DNA of 64,000 nucleotides from Tubulanus polymorphus (GCF_964204645.1 NC_134028.1:16233263-16297262), one strand, 5' to 3'; shown: positions 10,547 to 21,750, counted from the stretch's first letter. Program-made: numbers and translations. The notes: generated from the sequence alone by a model not told the origin.

Positions 10547-10920
10547 ACTAGCTTGTTAATCTAGTTGGATTCTAGTTACATTCTAGTTGAATTCTAGTTA
10601 TTGGTAGTTGTAACAAAAATCAACTAGATTTAACAATATTTTAACTAGCTTGTTAATCTAGTTGAATTCTAGTTACATTCTAGTTGAATTCTAGTTGTTA
10701 GTAGTTGGAACAAAAATCAACTAGATTTAACAATATTTTAACTAGCTTGTTAATCTAGTTTAATTCTAGTTACATTCTAGTTGAATTCTAGTTGTTAGTA
10801 GTTGAAACAAAAATCAACTAGCTTTAACAAGGAATAAACAAAAACAACAATATTTCAACTAGCTTGTTAATCTAGTTGAATTCTAGTTACATTCTAGTTG
10901 AATTCTAGTTGCAACATCAC
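10547..10920 (+). repeat. Tandem repeats rich in CTAGTTG/CAACTAG
   Basis: Four imperfect units of roughly 94-118 bp, each beginning CAACTAGCTTGTTAATCTAG and carrying several copies of CTAGTTGAATTCTAGTT, which is itself partly self-complementary. The block fills the gap between the ATPase and the next gene. Shorter runs of the same motif occur in copy 2 (about 23000-23120) and left of copy 3 (49500-49690). It could be an origin, a binding array, or a transcription-end region; nothing in the sequence decides this. Confidence 0.8.
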
Positions 10921-10922
10921 AA

Positions 10923-10945
10923 CTAATTTTTCTGTTATATAAATG
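10923..10945 (+). promoter_or_regulatory. Start-codon-overlapping promoter-like motif
   Basis: TAATTTTTCTGTTATATAAATG, immediately after the CTAGTTG repeat block. Confidence 0.5.
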
Positions 10946-11548
10946 GTAGGTGAAAAGAAAATAAAATCTAAAAATGGTGATGTTCCAATTGAAAAAACTT
11001 TAGATGATTTAGGAATAACAGAAAACAAATTAATTCCAGATGATGGTGTTTTAAATAATGTTACAACAAATAATAATTATGAATATTATCTTTATTGTAA
11101 ACATCAATTAGAAATATTAATAGCATCTGGAAAATGTAAAAATTTTGTCGGTAAAAATTTAACTTATAATGAATTAGATACAATGAAATCAGATGAAATT
11201 ATTAGATTATTTAAGATTAATGAAGCCGCGAGAACAGCTAGAATTAATGACGCGATATCAGAAAATGTAGTAAAAGGTTATAGTAAATTATGTAATTATA
11301 TACTACCAATTGAAGATGAAAATAGATTATATTCCGATTTAAAAAATGATTATTTAGTTATGACTGAATTAAATAAATGGATTGGATATTTATCATTTCA
11401 ATTAGGTGGATTTATGATATTATTATCAACTGGGTTTATAACATTTTCAAATATTGAAAGTAAAAATTTTTCTATAATAAATGAGCGAGGTGGAAGAAGT
11501 GAAGGAATTAACTGTGAAGAAAAAACCGAGATCACAGAAACAAATTGA
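10943..11548 (+). CDS. Conserved 201-residue protein with one membrane hairpin, copy 1
   Basis: Intact. Not recognised. Lys/Asp-rich amino end containing EKTLDDLGI, a helical middle (YEYYLYCKHQLEILIASGK, then ARTARINDAI), and a hydrophobic segment near residues 150-172 (FQLGGFMILLSTGFITFSN). The tail overlaps the start of the next gene at 11481. Close relatives are copy 3 (52389-52991, intact) and copy 2 (23189-23732, broken). In all copies it is followed by the same small basic membrane protein, so the two probably act together. Confidence 0.72.
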   Translation: MVGEKKIKSKNGDVPIEKTLDDLGITENKLIPDDGVLNNVTTNNNYEYYLYCKHQLEILIASGKCKNFVGKNLTYNELDTMKSDEIIRLFKINEAARTARINDAISENVVKGYSKLCNYILPIEDENRLYSDLKNDYLVMTELNKWIGYLSFQLGGFMILLSTGFITFSNIESKNFSIINERGGRSEGINCEEKTEITETN

Positions 11549-11822
11549 ATGGTCTCGGCAATTAGGAATTAAATCAAAAGAATATAAAAAAGCTGTAAAA
11601 GAAAAGTATTTGATAAATGTCTATATTTTACAGTTGGATTTGTAATTGTATTCATTTTGATTGGGTGTAATTGGTATAAGAAATCAAATAAAATTCATGA
11701 TATTAATAATTCTGAAACAACTGCTATCAAAAATGAAAATAATTCTGAAATTCCAAAATTGACAATAAAAAAATGGATTAATATTTTAGAAAAAAGCAAA
11801 AAAATAATTTTTTTAATTAATT
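11481..11822 (+). pseudogene. Small basic protein with membrane segment, copy 1 (frameshift)
   Basis: ATG 11481-11483 lies inside the end of the preceding gene. The amino part holds a conserved basic helix (KKKPRSQKQIEWSRQLG) seen also at 52984 in copy 3. The first frame stops near 11643; the continuation in another frame has a hydrophobic segment (VGFVIVFILIGC) and a polar tail to about 11822. Function unknown; basic DNA-binding-like head plus membrane anchor. Confidence 0.5.
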
Positions 11823-11939
11823 GAATATTAATTGAATATCTCACTCCTTTTGTCTATCTATGCGGAGCAATTAAATTGTCCAGATAAGTCATTTCGGATT
11901 CTAGATATTCATTATTTTTATTAATTTATTTTTTTAAAT

Positions 11940-12271
11940 TTAATCAACAATTTCTAAATCATGATGACCGTCTTCATTTTTCCCATGATAGATTATTTTA
12001 AATCCTTCTAAATCTTTTTATTCCTCTGTACTCAATGAAACCCATTTATCAGGTAAAAATACTTTAAATTCTCGCGATGTACTAACATAACATTACAGTA
12101 GCTTAAATTCGCTGATACTTTCTCTCCATATTTAGTTTTTATCTTTTCTAATTTCAATATTTTATGTTCAATTTCTTTTGTAACATCAACTAACTTTTTT
12201 ATTTCAAATTGTTTTTTTGCTGGTTTTATTCTGTTATTTATTGTTGCTAAGAATGCTTTTCTATCTCCCAT
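11940..12271 (-). pseudogene. Small putative nucleic-acid-binding protein (OB-like), copy 1, broken
   Basis: Starts at 12271 behind a T-tract/AATAAATG motif on the minus strand. The first 65 or so residues are open and include KIKTKYGEKVSANL; an indel near 12065 and a stop near 12017 break the rest, which carries FLPDKW and GKNEDGHHDLEI. The same pattern (KYG, FLPDR, GHHEIDFE) recurs in copy 2 twice. A short beta-rich protein of this style is common in animal Maverick-like elements, and I read it as a possible single-strand-binding OB fold; this is unproven. Confidence 0.5.
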
Positions 12272-12290
12272 TTATTAGGAAAAAAAATTA
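12269..12290 (-). promoter_or_regulatory. Start-codon-overlapping promoter-like motif, minus strand
   Basis: On the minus strand: TAATTTTTTTTCCTAATAAATG. Shows that the motif follows gene direction and not strand composition. Confidence 0.5.
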
Positions 12291-12324
12291 CTTGTGGTGA
12301 TGAGTGGTGTCTCGACCGCTCGAC

Positions 12325-12359
12325 CTCTGGTATGAAAGCCTACTTTCCCAATTACTTAC
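12325..12359. repeat. Terminal-repeat segment, right end of copy 1
   Basis: CTCTGGTATGAAAGCCTACTTTCC and flanking bases are the reverse complement of segments at 20921-20966 (copy 2) and 50192-50230 (copy 3). Position at the AT-rich/host boundary suggests a terminal inverted repeat. The partner end is outside the window. Confidence 0.55.
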
Positions 12360-13655
12360 ATCAGGGGACCAGTCAAAAAATGAAAAAATAGTTGAGAAAA
12401 AAAATTTTCGGTTCTCCATTGTAGGTTTGACACATATGTATTAATGCTGTAGTCATCGAGAATTAATCATATCTCTACAGATTTTGTGCATATTTACATG
12501 TCAATAAAGATCTTTTCAAATAAGACCATAGCGTTGTGTTTCCATTGCTGAAAAGGAATGGGATCGATTCGATGCAGCATACTTGATTCCTTATACGATT
12601 GGGGCCTACATATGTTAAATTCCCCGACATCAATTTCCAAAGTTCACGTTATCGTATTGGGTTTTAGTTCAACATTTTAGTTGAGTAGTTTATGCATCTA
12701 TAGTTTTGACTAGAAGACAACACCGTTGGGCGAATATCTCAAATATATAGAAGGAAAAATATCGAATTGTGGTCGGCCCAGACTGCAGATCGATTCCTAT
12801 GTACTGCCAAGGCTTCTAATGCAATATCTCGAAGCCCCCACATCGCTGCTGCAGACCAGACCTTGATGCAGAGTCCAACATATGAATGACCTGTTCAGCC
12901 CTACAAATACATTTTTCTGGCATTCTATCATATCATTTAATGATAATTACTGAAGTAAAGTACTCGACGTAAGCCCCAATACGAAATATTTTGAAGCATG
13001 AATTTATTTTTATTGTTTCAATCATAATATTATATGTAATGCATTCACATCGTGATGTTACGTAGCCTAAATGTTTAGAATAGTTATTACGATGAGCGCA
13101 ACATACATAGCATCAAAATTTAAAAATTCAGCCATCCATTAAACATATTGACTCGTTGTTTAGTGGGTGGGGTAACTAAAACACATTTAAAAAAATAATT
13201 TCCAGTGCCGAATCTGTAAGGAGAGGTGAATTGGGGTTTCTACCGACTTCCTGAGCTATGAATAACTAGTTTTAAAATTGAAACGTGATTTCGACGGTTT
13301 ATCCGAAGTTTAAAAGCCTTGCGTAAGTTGGATCTTTTGGGACCAAGACAAATCCTTCGACTTCGAAAAATTCCGATTTCCAGCCGTTTCCAAAAACTAT
13401 ACGACTTCCAATTAATTTCTGTAAACGGAAAAATTTAATCCATATCTACAAGAAATGATTAAAAACACTGAAATATTTCGGGTTCAATTTTTCCAATATA
13501 CTCTCACAACTAGAATAACGACTGTTGACATGTATCATCGATTTACAGCCAGAAAAAAAGGGTCGGAACAGAAAAGAGAATAGAGGAGAAAATTCTGGAC
13601 CATCAGTATTCATGTGATATAAATGTGATCGTGATATAAGCGAGTATCCGACTAC
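12360..13655. other. Host-like sequence, no gene recognised
   Basis: Composition becomes more balanced after the copy 1 end. No open frame with recognisable content, no tRNA and no clear repeat boundary were seen. Confidence 0.5.
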
Positions 13656-15151
13656 GTAAATTCCTTGTTTCTGAGTTGAAATCGTCGCCCTTTTATTTCC
13701 GCAAATGACTTTTTAGGTATTTTCCGAGTTTCTGAGCTGAAATCATCGCCCTTTTAATTTCGCAAGCGACTTTTAGGTAAATTCCGAGTTTCTGAGCCGA
13801 AATTATCGCCCTTCCAATTTCGCAAGTGATTTTGTAGGTTAATTCCGAGTTTCTGAGCTGAAATGATCGCCCTTTAATTTCGTAAGCGACTTTTAGGTAA
13901 ATTCCGAGTTTCCCTTTTAATTTTGCAAGAGACTTTTTAGGTAAATTCCGAGTTTCTGAGCCGAAATCATCGCCCTTTAATTTCGCAAGCGATTTTGTAG
14001 GTAAATTCCGAGTTTCTGGGCCGAAATCATCGCCCTTTCAATTTCGCAAGCGACTTTTTAGGTAAATTCCGAGTTTCTGGGCCGATATCATCGCCCTTTT
14101 AATTTCGCAAGCGACTTTTTAGGTAAATTCCGAGTTTCTCGGCCGAAATCATAGCCCTTTTAATTTCGCAAGCGACTTTTTAGGTAAATTCCTGTTTCTG
14201 AGCCGAAATGATCGCCCTTTTATTTTCGCAAGCGACTTTTTAGGTAAATTCTAAGTTTCTGGGCCGAAATGATCGCCCTTTTAATTTCGCAAGCGACTTT
14301 TTAGGTAAATTCCGAGTTTCTGGGTCGAAATCATCGCCCTTTTAATTTCGCAAGCGACTTTTTAGGTAAATTCCGAGTTTCTGGGCCGATATCATCGCCC
14401 TGATAAGTGCAAGCGACTTTTTAGGTAAATTCCGAGTTTCTGGGCCGAAATCATCGCCCTTTTAATTTCGTAAGCGACTTTTTAGGTAGATTCCTGTTTC
14501 TGAGCCGAAATGATCGCCCTTTTAATTTCGCAAGCGACTTTTAGGTAAATTCCGAGTTTTTGAGCCGAAATCATCGCCCTTTAATTTCGCAAACGATTTT
14601 GTAGGTAAATTCCGAGTTTCTGGGCCGAAATCATCGCCCTTTTAATTTCGCAAGCGACTTTTTAGGTAAATTCCGAGTTTCTGGGCCGATATCATCGCCC
14701 TTAAAAGTGCAAGCGACTTTTTAGGTAAATTCCGAGTTTCTCGGCCGAAATCATCGCCCTTTTAATTTCGCAAGCGACTTTTTAGGTAAATTCCTGTTTC
14801 TGAGCCGAAATGATCGCCCTTTTAATTTCGCAAGCGACTTTTTAGGTAAATTCTAAGTTTCTGGGCCGAAATCATCGCCCTTTTAATTTCGCAAGCGACT
14901 TTTTAGGTAAATTCCTGTTTCTGAGCCGAAATGATCGCCCTTTTAATTTCGCAAGCGACTTTTTAGGTAAATTCTAAGTTTCTGGGCCGAAATCATCGTC
15001 CTTTTAATTTCGCAAGCGACTTTTTAGGTAAATTCCGAGTTTCTGGGCCGATATCATCGCCCTTATAAGTGCAAGTGACTTTTTAGGTAAATTCCGAGTT
15101 TCTGGGCCGAAATCATCGCCCTTTTAATTTCGTAAGCGACTTTTTAGGTAT
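13656..15151. repeat. 61-bp satellite with higher-order structure
   Basis: About 24 tandem units of 60-62 bp, each with GAGTTTCTGGGCCGAAATCA, TCGCCCTTTTAATTTCGCAA and GCGACTTTTTAGGTAAATTC. Variant units (TTCCTGTTTCTGAGCCGAAATG at about 14190, 14490, 14790, 14910; an AAGTGCAAG variant at about 14400, 14700, 15060) recur at roughly 300-bp or 360-bp steps, so five- or six-unit blocks have been copied. Non-coding. Confidence 0.92.
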
Positions 15152-16869
15152 ATGCTGCCGCAACACACCAGCCCCCCAATAGGGCAAGGCCCTATGACAT
15201 CCTTACATAACCGGTCAAATGCTTCGACGACTCCAAACATACAGCATATTGTTCCACAGCTAGATTTTCGTAGTATTTGAAAATGTTTCGTAGTATTTAG
15301 AAATGTTCTTAATGTTGTTTCCGTATGCGTGGGGGTTACGTTAAAGCCGTCAGACAAGAACGCACTAGTAGTAAGAATTACGAAAGTTCTTGTTTGATGC
15401 TTTCATCTACCAACGCAAACCATAAATCAGTCTATAAACAACAATTCTTTCTCGGTTCTTCTGCTGTGAGATCTGGCAAACATTCAGAAAATCTTTGTAT
15501 AAAACTTTTAAATAGTTGGAACCATATTTGGTTGGGTCGGAACAATGGAGTGTATTTATAATGAGGCTCGTGAAGGGATCACGCTGATACTTGATGATAT
15601 TCCCGGCTACTTTCCGTAAAAGGAAAAACCGGAAGTTTAGGAAGATGTGGTTGTTTTGCTTATCCTGTATTAAAATAGAATTAGTTAAATTGTAGATAAA
15701 ATAATTAGTATAAGTATTTCAAATAATTTAAGAATTGATAATCAATCACAATGTATTCCGAATCGTAGTTAATTATAATAATTAAAAAAGAAACAATGAA
15801 TTTGTACTGTAATTAGAAAAGAAAACAAAGTTTTGAAAAGATATTTAATTTGAGTAATCTAGATGTTGTTTAAGAACAAATTGTTAGTAATCGCTAATGT
15901 TTTAGAAAAATTAATTTGTGTTAAATGTTAAAACTAGCTGTCTGAAGTTTCTGTTGTCTGTATGCGCCCGTTGGTAATTCACAGACAATAGCTGCTCTCT
16001 CAACAACAACTAGCAAGGAGTGAGTAAATCACAACGCGTCATGATAGGAGGGTTGGAAGAAAAAGTTTATATCAGCAAATCAGTTTCTAAAAAACCTTTA
16101 GATCAGCAAATCAGTAGGGCTAAATTTTCCGTAACTAAAAACGGTCATGACAGTTGGGTAGCTGCTCCTTGTCAAAAAGCGGAATACCCTGCGTGGGAGA
16201 ATCGGAATTCTGAGAATGCCGGTTCTTTCTACAAAAGGGGGCCGCTATCGAGAGAGAGGAGAGAATCTGTACCTTAGTAAGACGAGTGTCGACAGCAGGA
16301 CAGGAGAAGCTTCGGAACGATAGGGATTCATATACAATAGGGATTAGGAAAATCATTCTTTGTTCAAGGTAAATAAAATATATTATCTTCAAGATTATCA
16401 TCCGGTATTTCAATTTATTCATTCGGATTTGTGCACGGACACGTTCTCTCGCCAGGGCCTTACTCAAGTATTTTATAGATAACGATTAAAGAGAGGATTG
16501 TGACCGGTGTATCAATATAATGACTTATTTCACTAAACACAACCATATAAATGCAACTCAAACACTAAAAAACCTCCTTAAAGGGGGTAGAAACCTTGCA
16601 TAGATTATACTAAACTAGATCATTACATAACTACTAAAATACAATATAGACTACATGTATAAAATTTAAAAAACAGTGCACTTGTTTTAATAGGTAGAGA
16701 AAACCGATTGTCCTTAAACGCGAGTTATTGCAGCAAAATAGTTAAAATAACAGATTAAATGCCAGGTACAAGGAGCACGCAAAGTCTTACGGCTAGTCTG
16801 CTTCTACTAATCCGCATAGCTTGGCTACCAGTCTACGGAATTCACTAAGAGCTTTTTCACGGATGCAGC
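15152..16869. other. Region downstream of BEL/Pao Pol, no gene recognised
   Basis: Mixed composition with an AT-rich stretch at 15660-15960. It lies 3' of the minus-strand BEL/Pao coding region, so part of it may be that element's 3' LTR, but a second LTR was not found to compare with. Short open frames here show no familiar content. Confidence 0.4.
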
Positions 16870-17842
16870 TCAAACATAACCTTTAGAGTCACACTCAACT
16901 CTGACTACCCTACCGAGTGCCCACGAGTTACGCACCGATGATTCCATAATAAGGACAACGTCCCCAACTGCGACGTTTCGACGCGACCGAGACCATTTTG
17001 AACGAACTTGAAGCAGCGCCATATATTCCTCACACCATCTTTTCCAGAACAACGATGCCAAGTATTGAACCTGACGCCACTTACGCTTCGCATACCCATC
17101 TTCTTTAGAGAAGACGCCGGTTGGGAAATCAGATTTCGGATTCATGAGCAGAAGATGATTTGGAGTGATGGGTCTCGGATCGTTATGGTTGTTCATGTCC
17201 AGGTCGTACAGTGGACGATTGTTGAGTATCGACTCCGCTTCGCAAAACACTGTGCTAAGCATTTCGTCGTTCAGGGATTTCGATTGCCCGCGCAGCAAGT
17301 GGAACAGAATTTTGCGTACCGATCTGATCATTCGTTCCCAGATGCCGTCGAAATGTGAGGCTAGCGGAGGGTTAAAACTCCACTCGAAATGCTTTTCGAG
17401 GCAAAACCGTGATATCTTATCCTTATCCAGACTATCCAACGCACGCTTCATGTCGGCATTGGCACCAACTAGGTTGGTGCCGTTATCAGACCGCATTTCT
17501 TCGATCGCCCCACGCCTAGCTATAAAACGCCTTATAGCGTTGATACATGATTCCGGATCTAACGAATACTTGCAGGTGAACAGCCATAGCCATAGCGCTT
17601 CGCAACGCTGCGCCCAGCTTTTACATCGAAGGGGCCGAAGTAATCCACGCCCGTGTTTGAGAACGGTGGTTTGTCGGCCGCTAAACGCTCTTTCGGTAAG
17701 TCGGCCATCTTTTGTTCGACCTTATCGCCACGATATTTCCGGCAATCGACGCACTTCGCTATTATCGATTTGATTAGACCGGCGCAATGAGTAGTCCAGA
17801 ACCTTTGCCTCACATATCGCAGGATAGAATTCTAGCCCATGT

Positions 17843-18993
17843 GGCCTACGGCGGTGTTGTCATATCGCGGAAAGACGGAATCGCGGAATTTTCCAAAAAC
17901 GCGGAATTTCTTCATTTTTACTATAAATAGAAAACGGTTTTTCCCACGGGGATACCCACTGTCGGACAGGGCACCGGACCGATTGATGCAACGAGTTAGG
18001 TTCGAGTCCCATTATTTGCAGGCAATTTTATAAGGAATTATTATATTACGATACCGTTGACTGGCTGCCACCTGTAGAAGAAGTCAGAATCAAGTGGGGT
18101 GAAAGAGACCAGGCACCTAATGTCTATTTCTACTGGGCAAACTTCGGTTATCGAAGTTCATCGACTTTTTGAGAACTTCAGAAACGAATATTATCAGATA
18201 AATATTGAGCACGTTCGCGGTGTCGGACCGTAGTTGTAGATGGTTGCAAACATGAAATCCTACGACCAAACAAGTACCGGTTCAAATTCCTTCGTCAAAT
18301 TCGTCCAGTACCGGTACCAATAAGATTCTTTTGATCCAAATAATCAGCATAGGAACATATATGTTATAGCAGTCACAAAGAAAACATTAAAAAAACGAAA
18401 CCATTTTATAGTCTTTCATATCATTTAATTCTAAAAGATAAACCACATTCGCTTATAACAACAATGTAGACACACAACACGCATGAACAATCCTAAGCCA
18501 GAATGAAATATACATAAAGTCTATTTATTTTCGTCTGACATCGATCCAGTTCCACAGTTGTGAGTTAACTCTGAGTTACTTAGAATCAATTCATTTCCAA
18601 TGTTTTAAATCCAGAGACCAGAATCAAATCTTAACTCGGAACTGAGTCCTGGAGAATGACCCATGGTGTCATCACAAATCCTACGTTTACGTACCATTGA
18701 TTTGTATTCCTTCAGTAAATGCAGCGATACTCTGTATCACTGAATTCGCAAAGCACGTATTGCCTAGGTTCTACATTATTTGGAACAGTATCGTTAAGTT
18801 GTTGACTGGCGATATAATAAATTATCAAATACTAATTCCCGGTGTTGAAAACCTGGGTCCGATGCCCTGTCCGACAGTGGGTATCCCCGTGGGAAAACCC
18901 GTTTACTATTTATAGTTAAAATGAAGAAATTCCGCGTTTTTGGAAAATTCCGCGATTCCGTCTTTCCGCGATATGACAACACCGGGCCTACGG
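17843..18993. mobile_element. Inverted-repeat element (Mutator-like, non-autonomous) with 9-bp target duplication
   Basis: The element proper is 17852-18984. Near-identical inverted ends of about 122 bp (17852-17973 and 18863-18984) begin CGGTGTTGTCATATCGCGG. The flanks GGCCTACGG at 17843-17851 and 18985-18993 are a 9-bp direct duplication, and joining across them would restore the BEL/Pao frame. Long inverted repeats with a 9-bp duplication fit the Mutator superfamily. The interior (about 890 bp) has no transposase. Related end and subterminal pieces lie at 41607-41730, 43500-43640 and 44450-44536. Confidence 0.85.
18543..18652. repeat. Small dispersed repeat, copy a
   Basis: About 105 bp starting ATCCAGTTCCACAGTTGTGA and ending TCTTAACTCGGAACTGAG, so the ends are inverted (CCAGTTCC/GGAACTG). 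The same repeat occurs at 42294-42397. Confidence 0.7.
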
Positions 18994-20734
18994 CTATGTG
19001 CGCATTTTCCAATAGGAGCAACGATATGCGAGAGGTTTTCGATAATACAATTTGGTGTTTCTGGTCGAAAGGCACTATTGCGCGTTCAAGACGACCACCG
19101 AACCGAATCATATCATCGTTCAGGTATACGTCGAGACCTTGCAGCTGGCTAGCTCGTTTTACCCGTGCATCGGTTTTCAGCTGCTCGTGCTCGGAGCTGA
19201 AGGTATTCCGTTGCGAATGCTTTACTAGGAGCAGCTCTGCCTCCTCTATGACAGATCGATTTAGGAACGCGGTTGTCGCTCCGGCGGGTTTCGTCAGGCC
19301 AAGTTTTCTTTCCTCGGCCGATTTACGGAGTCTTTTCGCAAACAGTAGGAGCCACGCCACACCACGCTTCATACGCCACCAATCGGAGTAATGTTCAATG
19401 AGCTTATCAATAGGCTGCGTAATACGAACGACCGAAGTAGCAGCGACGGGTGTTTTTAATTCGCTACTGTCGACTAGACTTCGATCCACGACGTCGAGCG
19501 GCCAATCCGATTGGTCTTTGATAAGGAATTCTGGTCCGTTAAACCAGATCTCATCCTTCACTGGGGACTTGCTTGGTTGCAAACCTCTTGAGACGATGTC
19601 TGCTGGGTTGTGTTTTGTGTCGATATATCGCCACTGAGAAACTTGACTGCCGTCTCTTATGACGTTTACTCGGTTGGCCACGAATGTTTGGTATCTCGCC
19701 GTATCATTTGCGATATATCTTAGGACACTCTTGCTGTCAGTCCAGTAGAAGACTTCGTCGAACTCGATATCTAGTTCTCTTGCTACCATGCTGTGCAGGC
19801 GAACTGCAACGGTCGCAGCGGTGAGCTCCATGCTTGGTATGGTTATCTTCTTTAGAGGCGCAACCCTAGATTTCGAGATTACCAAGCTACACGTGACGTT
19901 GCCGGACGGGTCAGCCACTCGCGAATAACAAACAACGCCATACGCCGTTTCACTTGCGTCGGTGAAGTAGTGGAGTTGGAACTTTAGCGCATCTGATCGT
20001 TGAGGGGCGAGGCATCGTGGAATCGAGACTAGTTCAAGGGCGGTAATTCCGTCGGCCCAGGCTTCGAATCGCCTTTGTTTGTCTCGGGTGATGGCTTCGT
20101 CCCATCCGATGCTGTCTCCGCACAATTCTTGCAGCAGGATCTTGGCTGGCAGAATATACGGCGACACTAGCCCTAAGGGGTCGTAAACCGAACTAACGAC
20201 TGACAAAATACCCCGACGAGTGGCAGGGTTGTTTCGATCCAAGCTAATGTTAAAGGTTAGGCTGTCGTTTTCGACGTCCCAGGAGACGCCTAGGGCGCGC
20301 TCTGTTGGCAGTCGATTATTGTCCAAGTCTAAATCGACGCTTGGTGACCATTCTTCGTTTTCATGACGGCGCGACTATTACTTATTATTTTGTGAAGGTG
20401 GAAACCGCCTTCCTGACATATGTATATAATGTCTCCCAGGATGCGGATGGCTTTTTCTTCGGAATTGAGAGACTTCAGGCAGTCATCTACGTAGAACGAA
20501 CGCTTAATTCCTTCTACAGCTTCGGGTCTTCTTACGACGTCTCCATTCTCGGCAGTACGACGTTAGGCTAGATTAGCGCATCAGGGGCGGATACGGGGGG
20601 GGGGGGGTGCACCTTCAACCTTTGATATAGAACAACTAATTCCTATATACTCTTAAAAATATTCATATATATATATATGAATAACATATAAAATGAATAA
20701 CTTCTAAATCAATTTAGTAACAAATATTTATATT

Positions 20735-21060
20735 TATATGTGTTAAATTCTTATTTTTAAACATAAAAGTAACGAGTAATTTACGAGTGAAATAATTCAT
20801 ATTTAAAACAGTGAATATTTATATTTATATGTGTTAGATTCTTATTTTTAAACATAAAAAGTGTGAGTAAAGTGTGAGTGAAATAATTCATATTTTAAAC
20901 ATATTTCAATATTTATATTTAGTAATAGGAAAAGTGGGCTTTCATACCAGAGGGCGGAGGGCGAGCCATTATAGATAGATAGATAGATATATTTTAAACA
21001 TATTTCAATATTTATATTTGTATGAGTTAGATTTTTAAACATTAAAAGTGTCAGTAAAGT
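20735..21060. repeat. Tandem AT-rich terminal-region repeats, copy 2
   Basis: Three imperfect units of about 85 bp (starting near 20735, 20815 and 21006) with ATATTTATATTTATATGTGT, TTTTTAAACATAAAAAGTG and GTGAAATAATTCATATTTTA. The middle is interrupted by the terminal-repeat segment and a (GATA)n run at 20972-20990. Copy 3 has only one unit (about 50282-50350). Confidence 0.7.
20921..20966. repeat. Terminal-repeat segment, left end of copy 2
   Basis: AGTAATAGGAAAAGTGGGCT followed by TTCATACCAGAGGGCGGAGG; the inverse of the copy 1 right end and homologous to 50192-50230. Confidence 0.55.
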
Positions 21061-21487
21061 GCTTTCAATCAGTGGTTAGAAAACCGGCAATTCTATTTGA
21101 GCCTTATATGATATAATACATGACTCTTATTTTTTACAAAAAAACACCTGTTACATTTCATGTAAAGAACTATTAAAAAGGTCTATAAATTCACAGCAGT
21201 CACAGTGTTACCATGACACCTAGACATAATGAGTCATAATCCGCAGACACATTAGATCATTCTGGAAGGCGCGCCCGAACTGAATAGATGATGCATACAT
21301 AACGTTTAGGATTTACCCATCGAAACGCAATTAGGAGTTTATAGTTTACAGTTCTAAATCTAAATGTAAGTACTGTTTTTGGTAGTTATTAGGGCTACTA
21401 AATATGAAACCTTTAGATATATTTAAGTGTATTTAGTATATCTTTTAGATAGCTAGAGTTACCACTAATATCTTTTAGATTAATAAA

Positions 21488-21750
21488 ATGTCATACGCAT
21501 TAAGAAGCGATAGAGAAACTCAAGATACTCTTTCTGAGGAATCGACAGCAATGGATATCAAACCAATAGAAATTGGCGTAGAACCACAAGAATCACAAAA
21601 GATCGACGAAGAAACTATATAAGAATTTCAAAAACATAAAGACTACTCCAAAAATTCCAATGATTACGTTTAACATTTGTTGATGTAGTTAAATATTTAC
21701 CGGCAATTGAAAAAATGTTTGTATTTATAGATTTTATATATAGAAATTAA
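21488..21750 (+). pseudogene. Small unknown gene near left end, copy 2
   Basis: ATG at 21488 opens a short acidic frame (MSYALRSDRETQDTLSEEST) that ends at a TAA near 21620. Similarity to copy 3 (about 50818-51050) continues past it with shifted frames, including a VVKYLPAIEKM-like stretch. Copy 3 has ACG instead of ATG. Conservation of the segment in both copies suggests a former small gene; function unknown. Confidence 0.35.

Larger units (their letters stand above)
1..12359 (+). mobile_element. Virus-like integrated element, copy 1 (Maverick/Polinton/adintovirus type), left end outside window
   Basis: AT-rich block that encodes polymerase B remnants, penton-like protein, major capsid protein, chromodomain integrase and packaging ATPase, the combination known from Maverick/Polinton/adintovirus elements. 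The right boundary is placed where a motif shared in inverted orientation with the left ends of the other two copies occurs (12325-12359) and base composition shifts. Most genes are on the plus strand, except a zinc-ribbon gene (1054-2356) and a small gene next to the right end (11940-12271). Frameshifts and stops show that it is a decaying copy. The left end lies outside the window. Confidence 0.85.
16870..20575 (-). pseudogene. pol: BEL/Pao retrotransposon Pol (RT end, RNase H, integrase), 5'-truncated and interrupted
   Basis: Minus strand. At 20480-20575 the reverse transcriptase active site FYVDDC is visible; the frame then shifts near 20340. From 20326 to 18990 one long frame covers the region after RT (ALGVSWDVENDSLTF, VSSVYDPLGLVSP), RNase H-like residues (FTDASETAYG, YWTDSKSVLRYI) and the start of the integrase zinc-binding domain (NAHIAVG). 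A 1.13-kb element inserts at exactly that point. Beyond it the frame resumes with GHMG, a stop, CVDCRKYRG, NTGVDYFGPF, then RSDNGTN and GIWERMIRSV (DDE residues) and the BEL/Pao carboxyl domain. Most of RT, protease and gag are absent; the 5' end stops at about 20575. Confidence 0.88.

Noticed and set aside
10547-10920. CRISPR-like array
   Set aside because: Units are long, adjacent and differ by indels; there are no unique spacers and the context is eukaryotic.
15124-16467. Short open frames on both strands between the satellite and BEL/Pao
   Set aside because: No recognisable content, start context or conservation.
17008-20571. Several plus-strand open frames across the BEL/Pao region
   Set aside because: Antisense to the recognised minus-strand Pol motifs.
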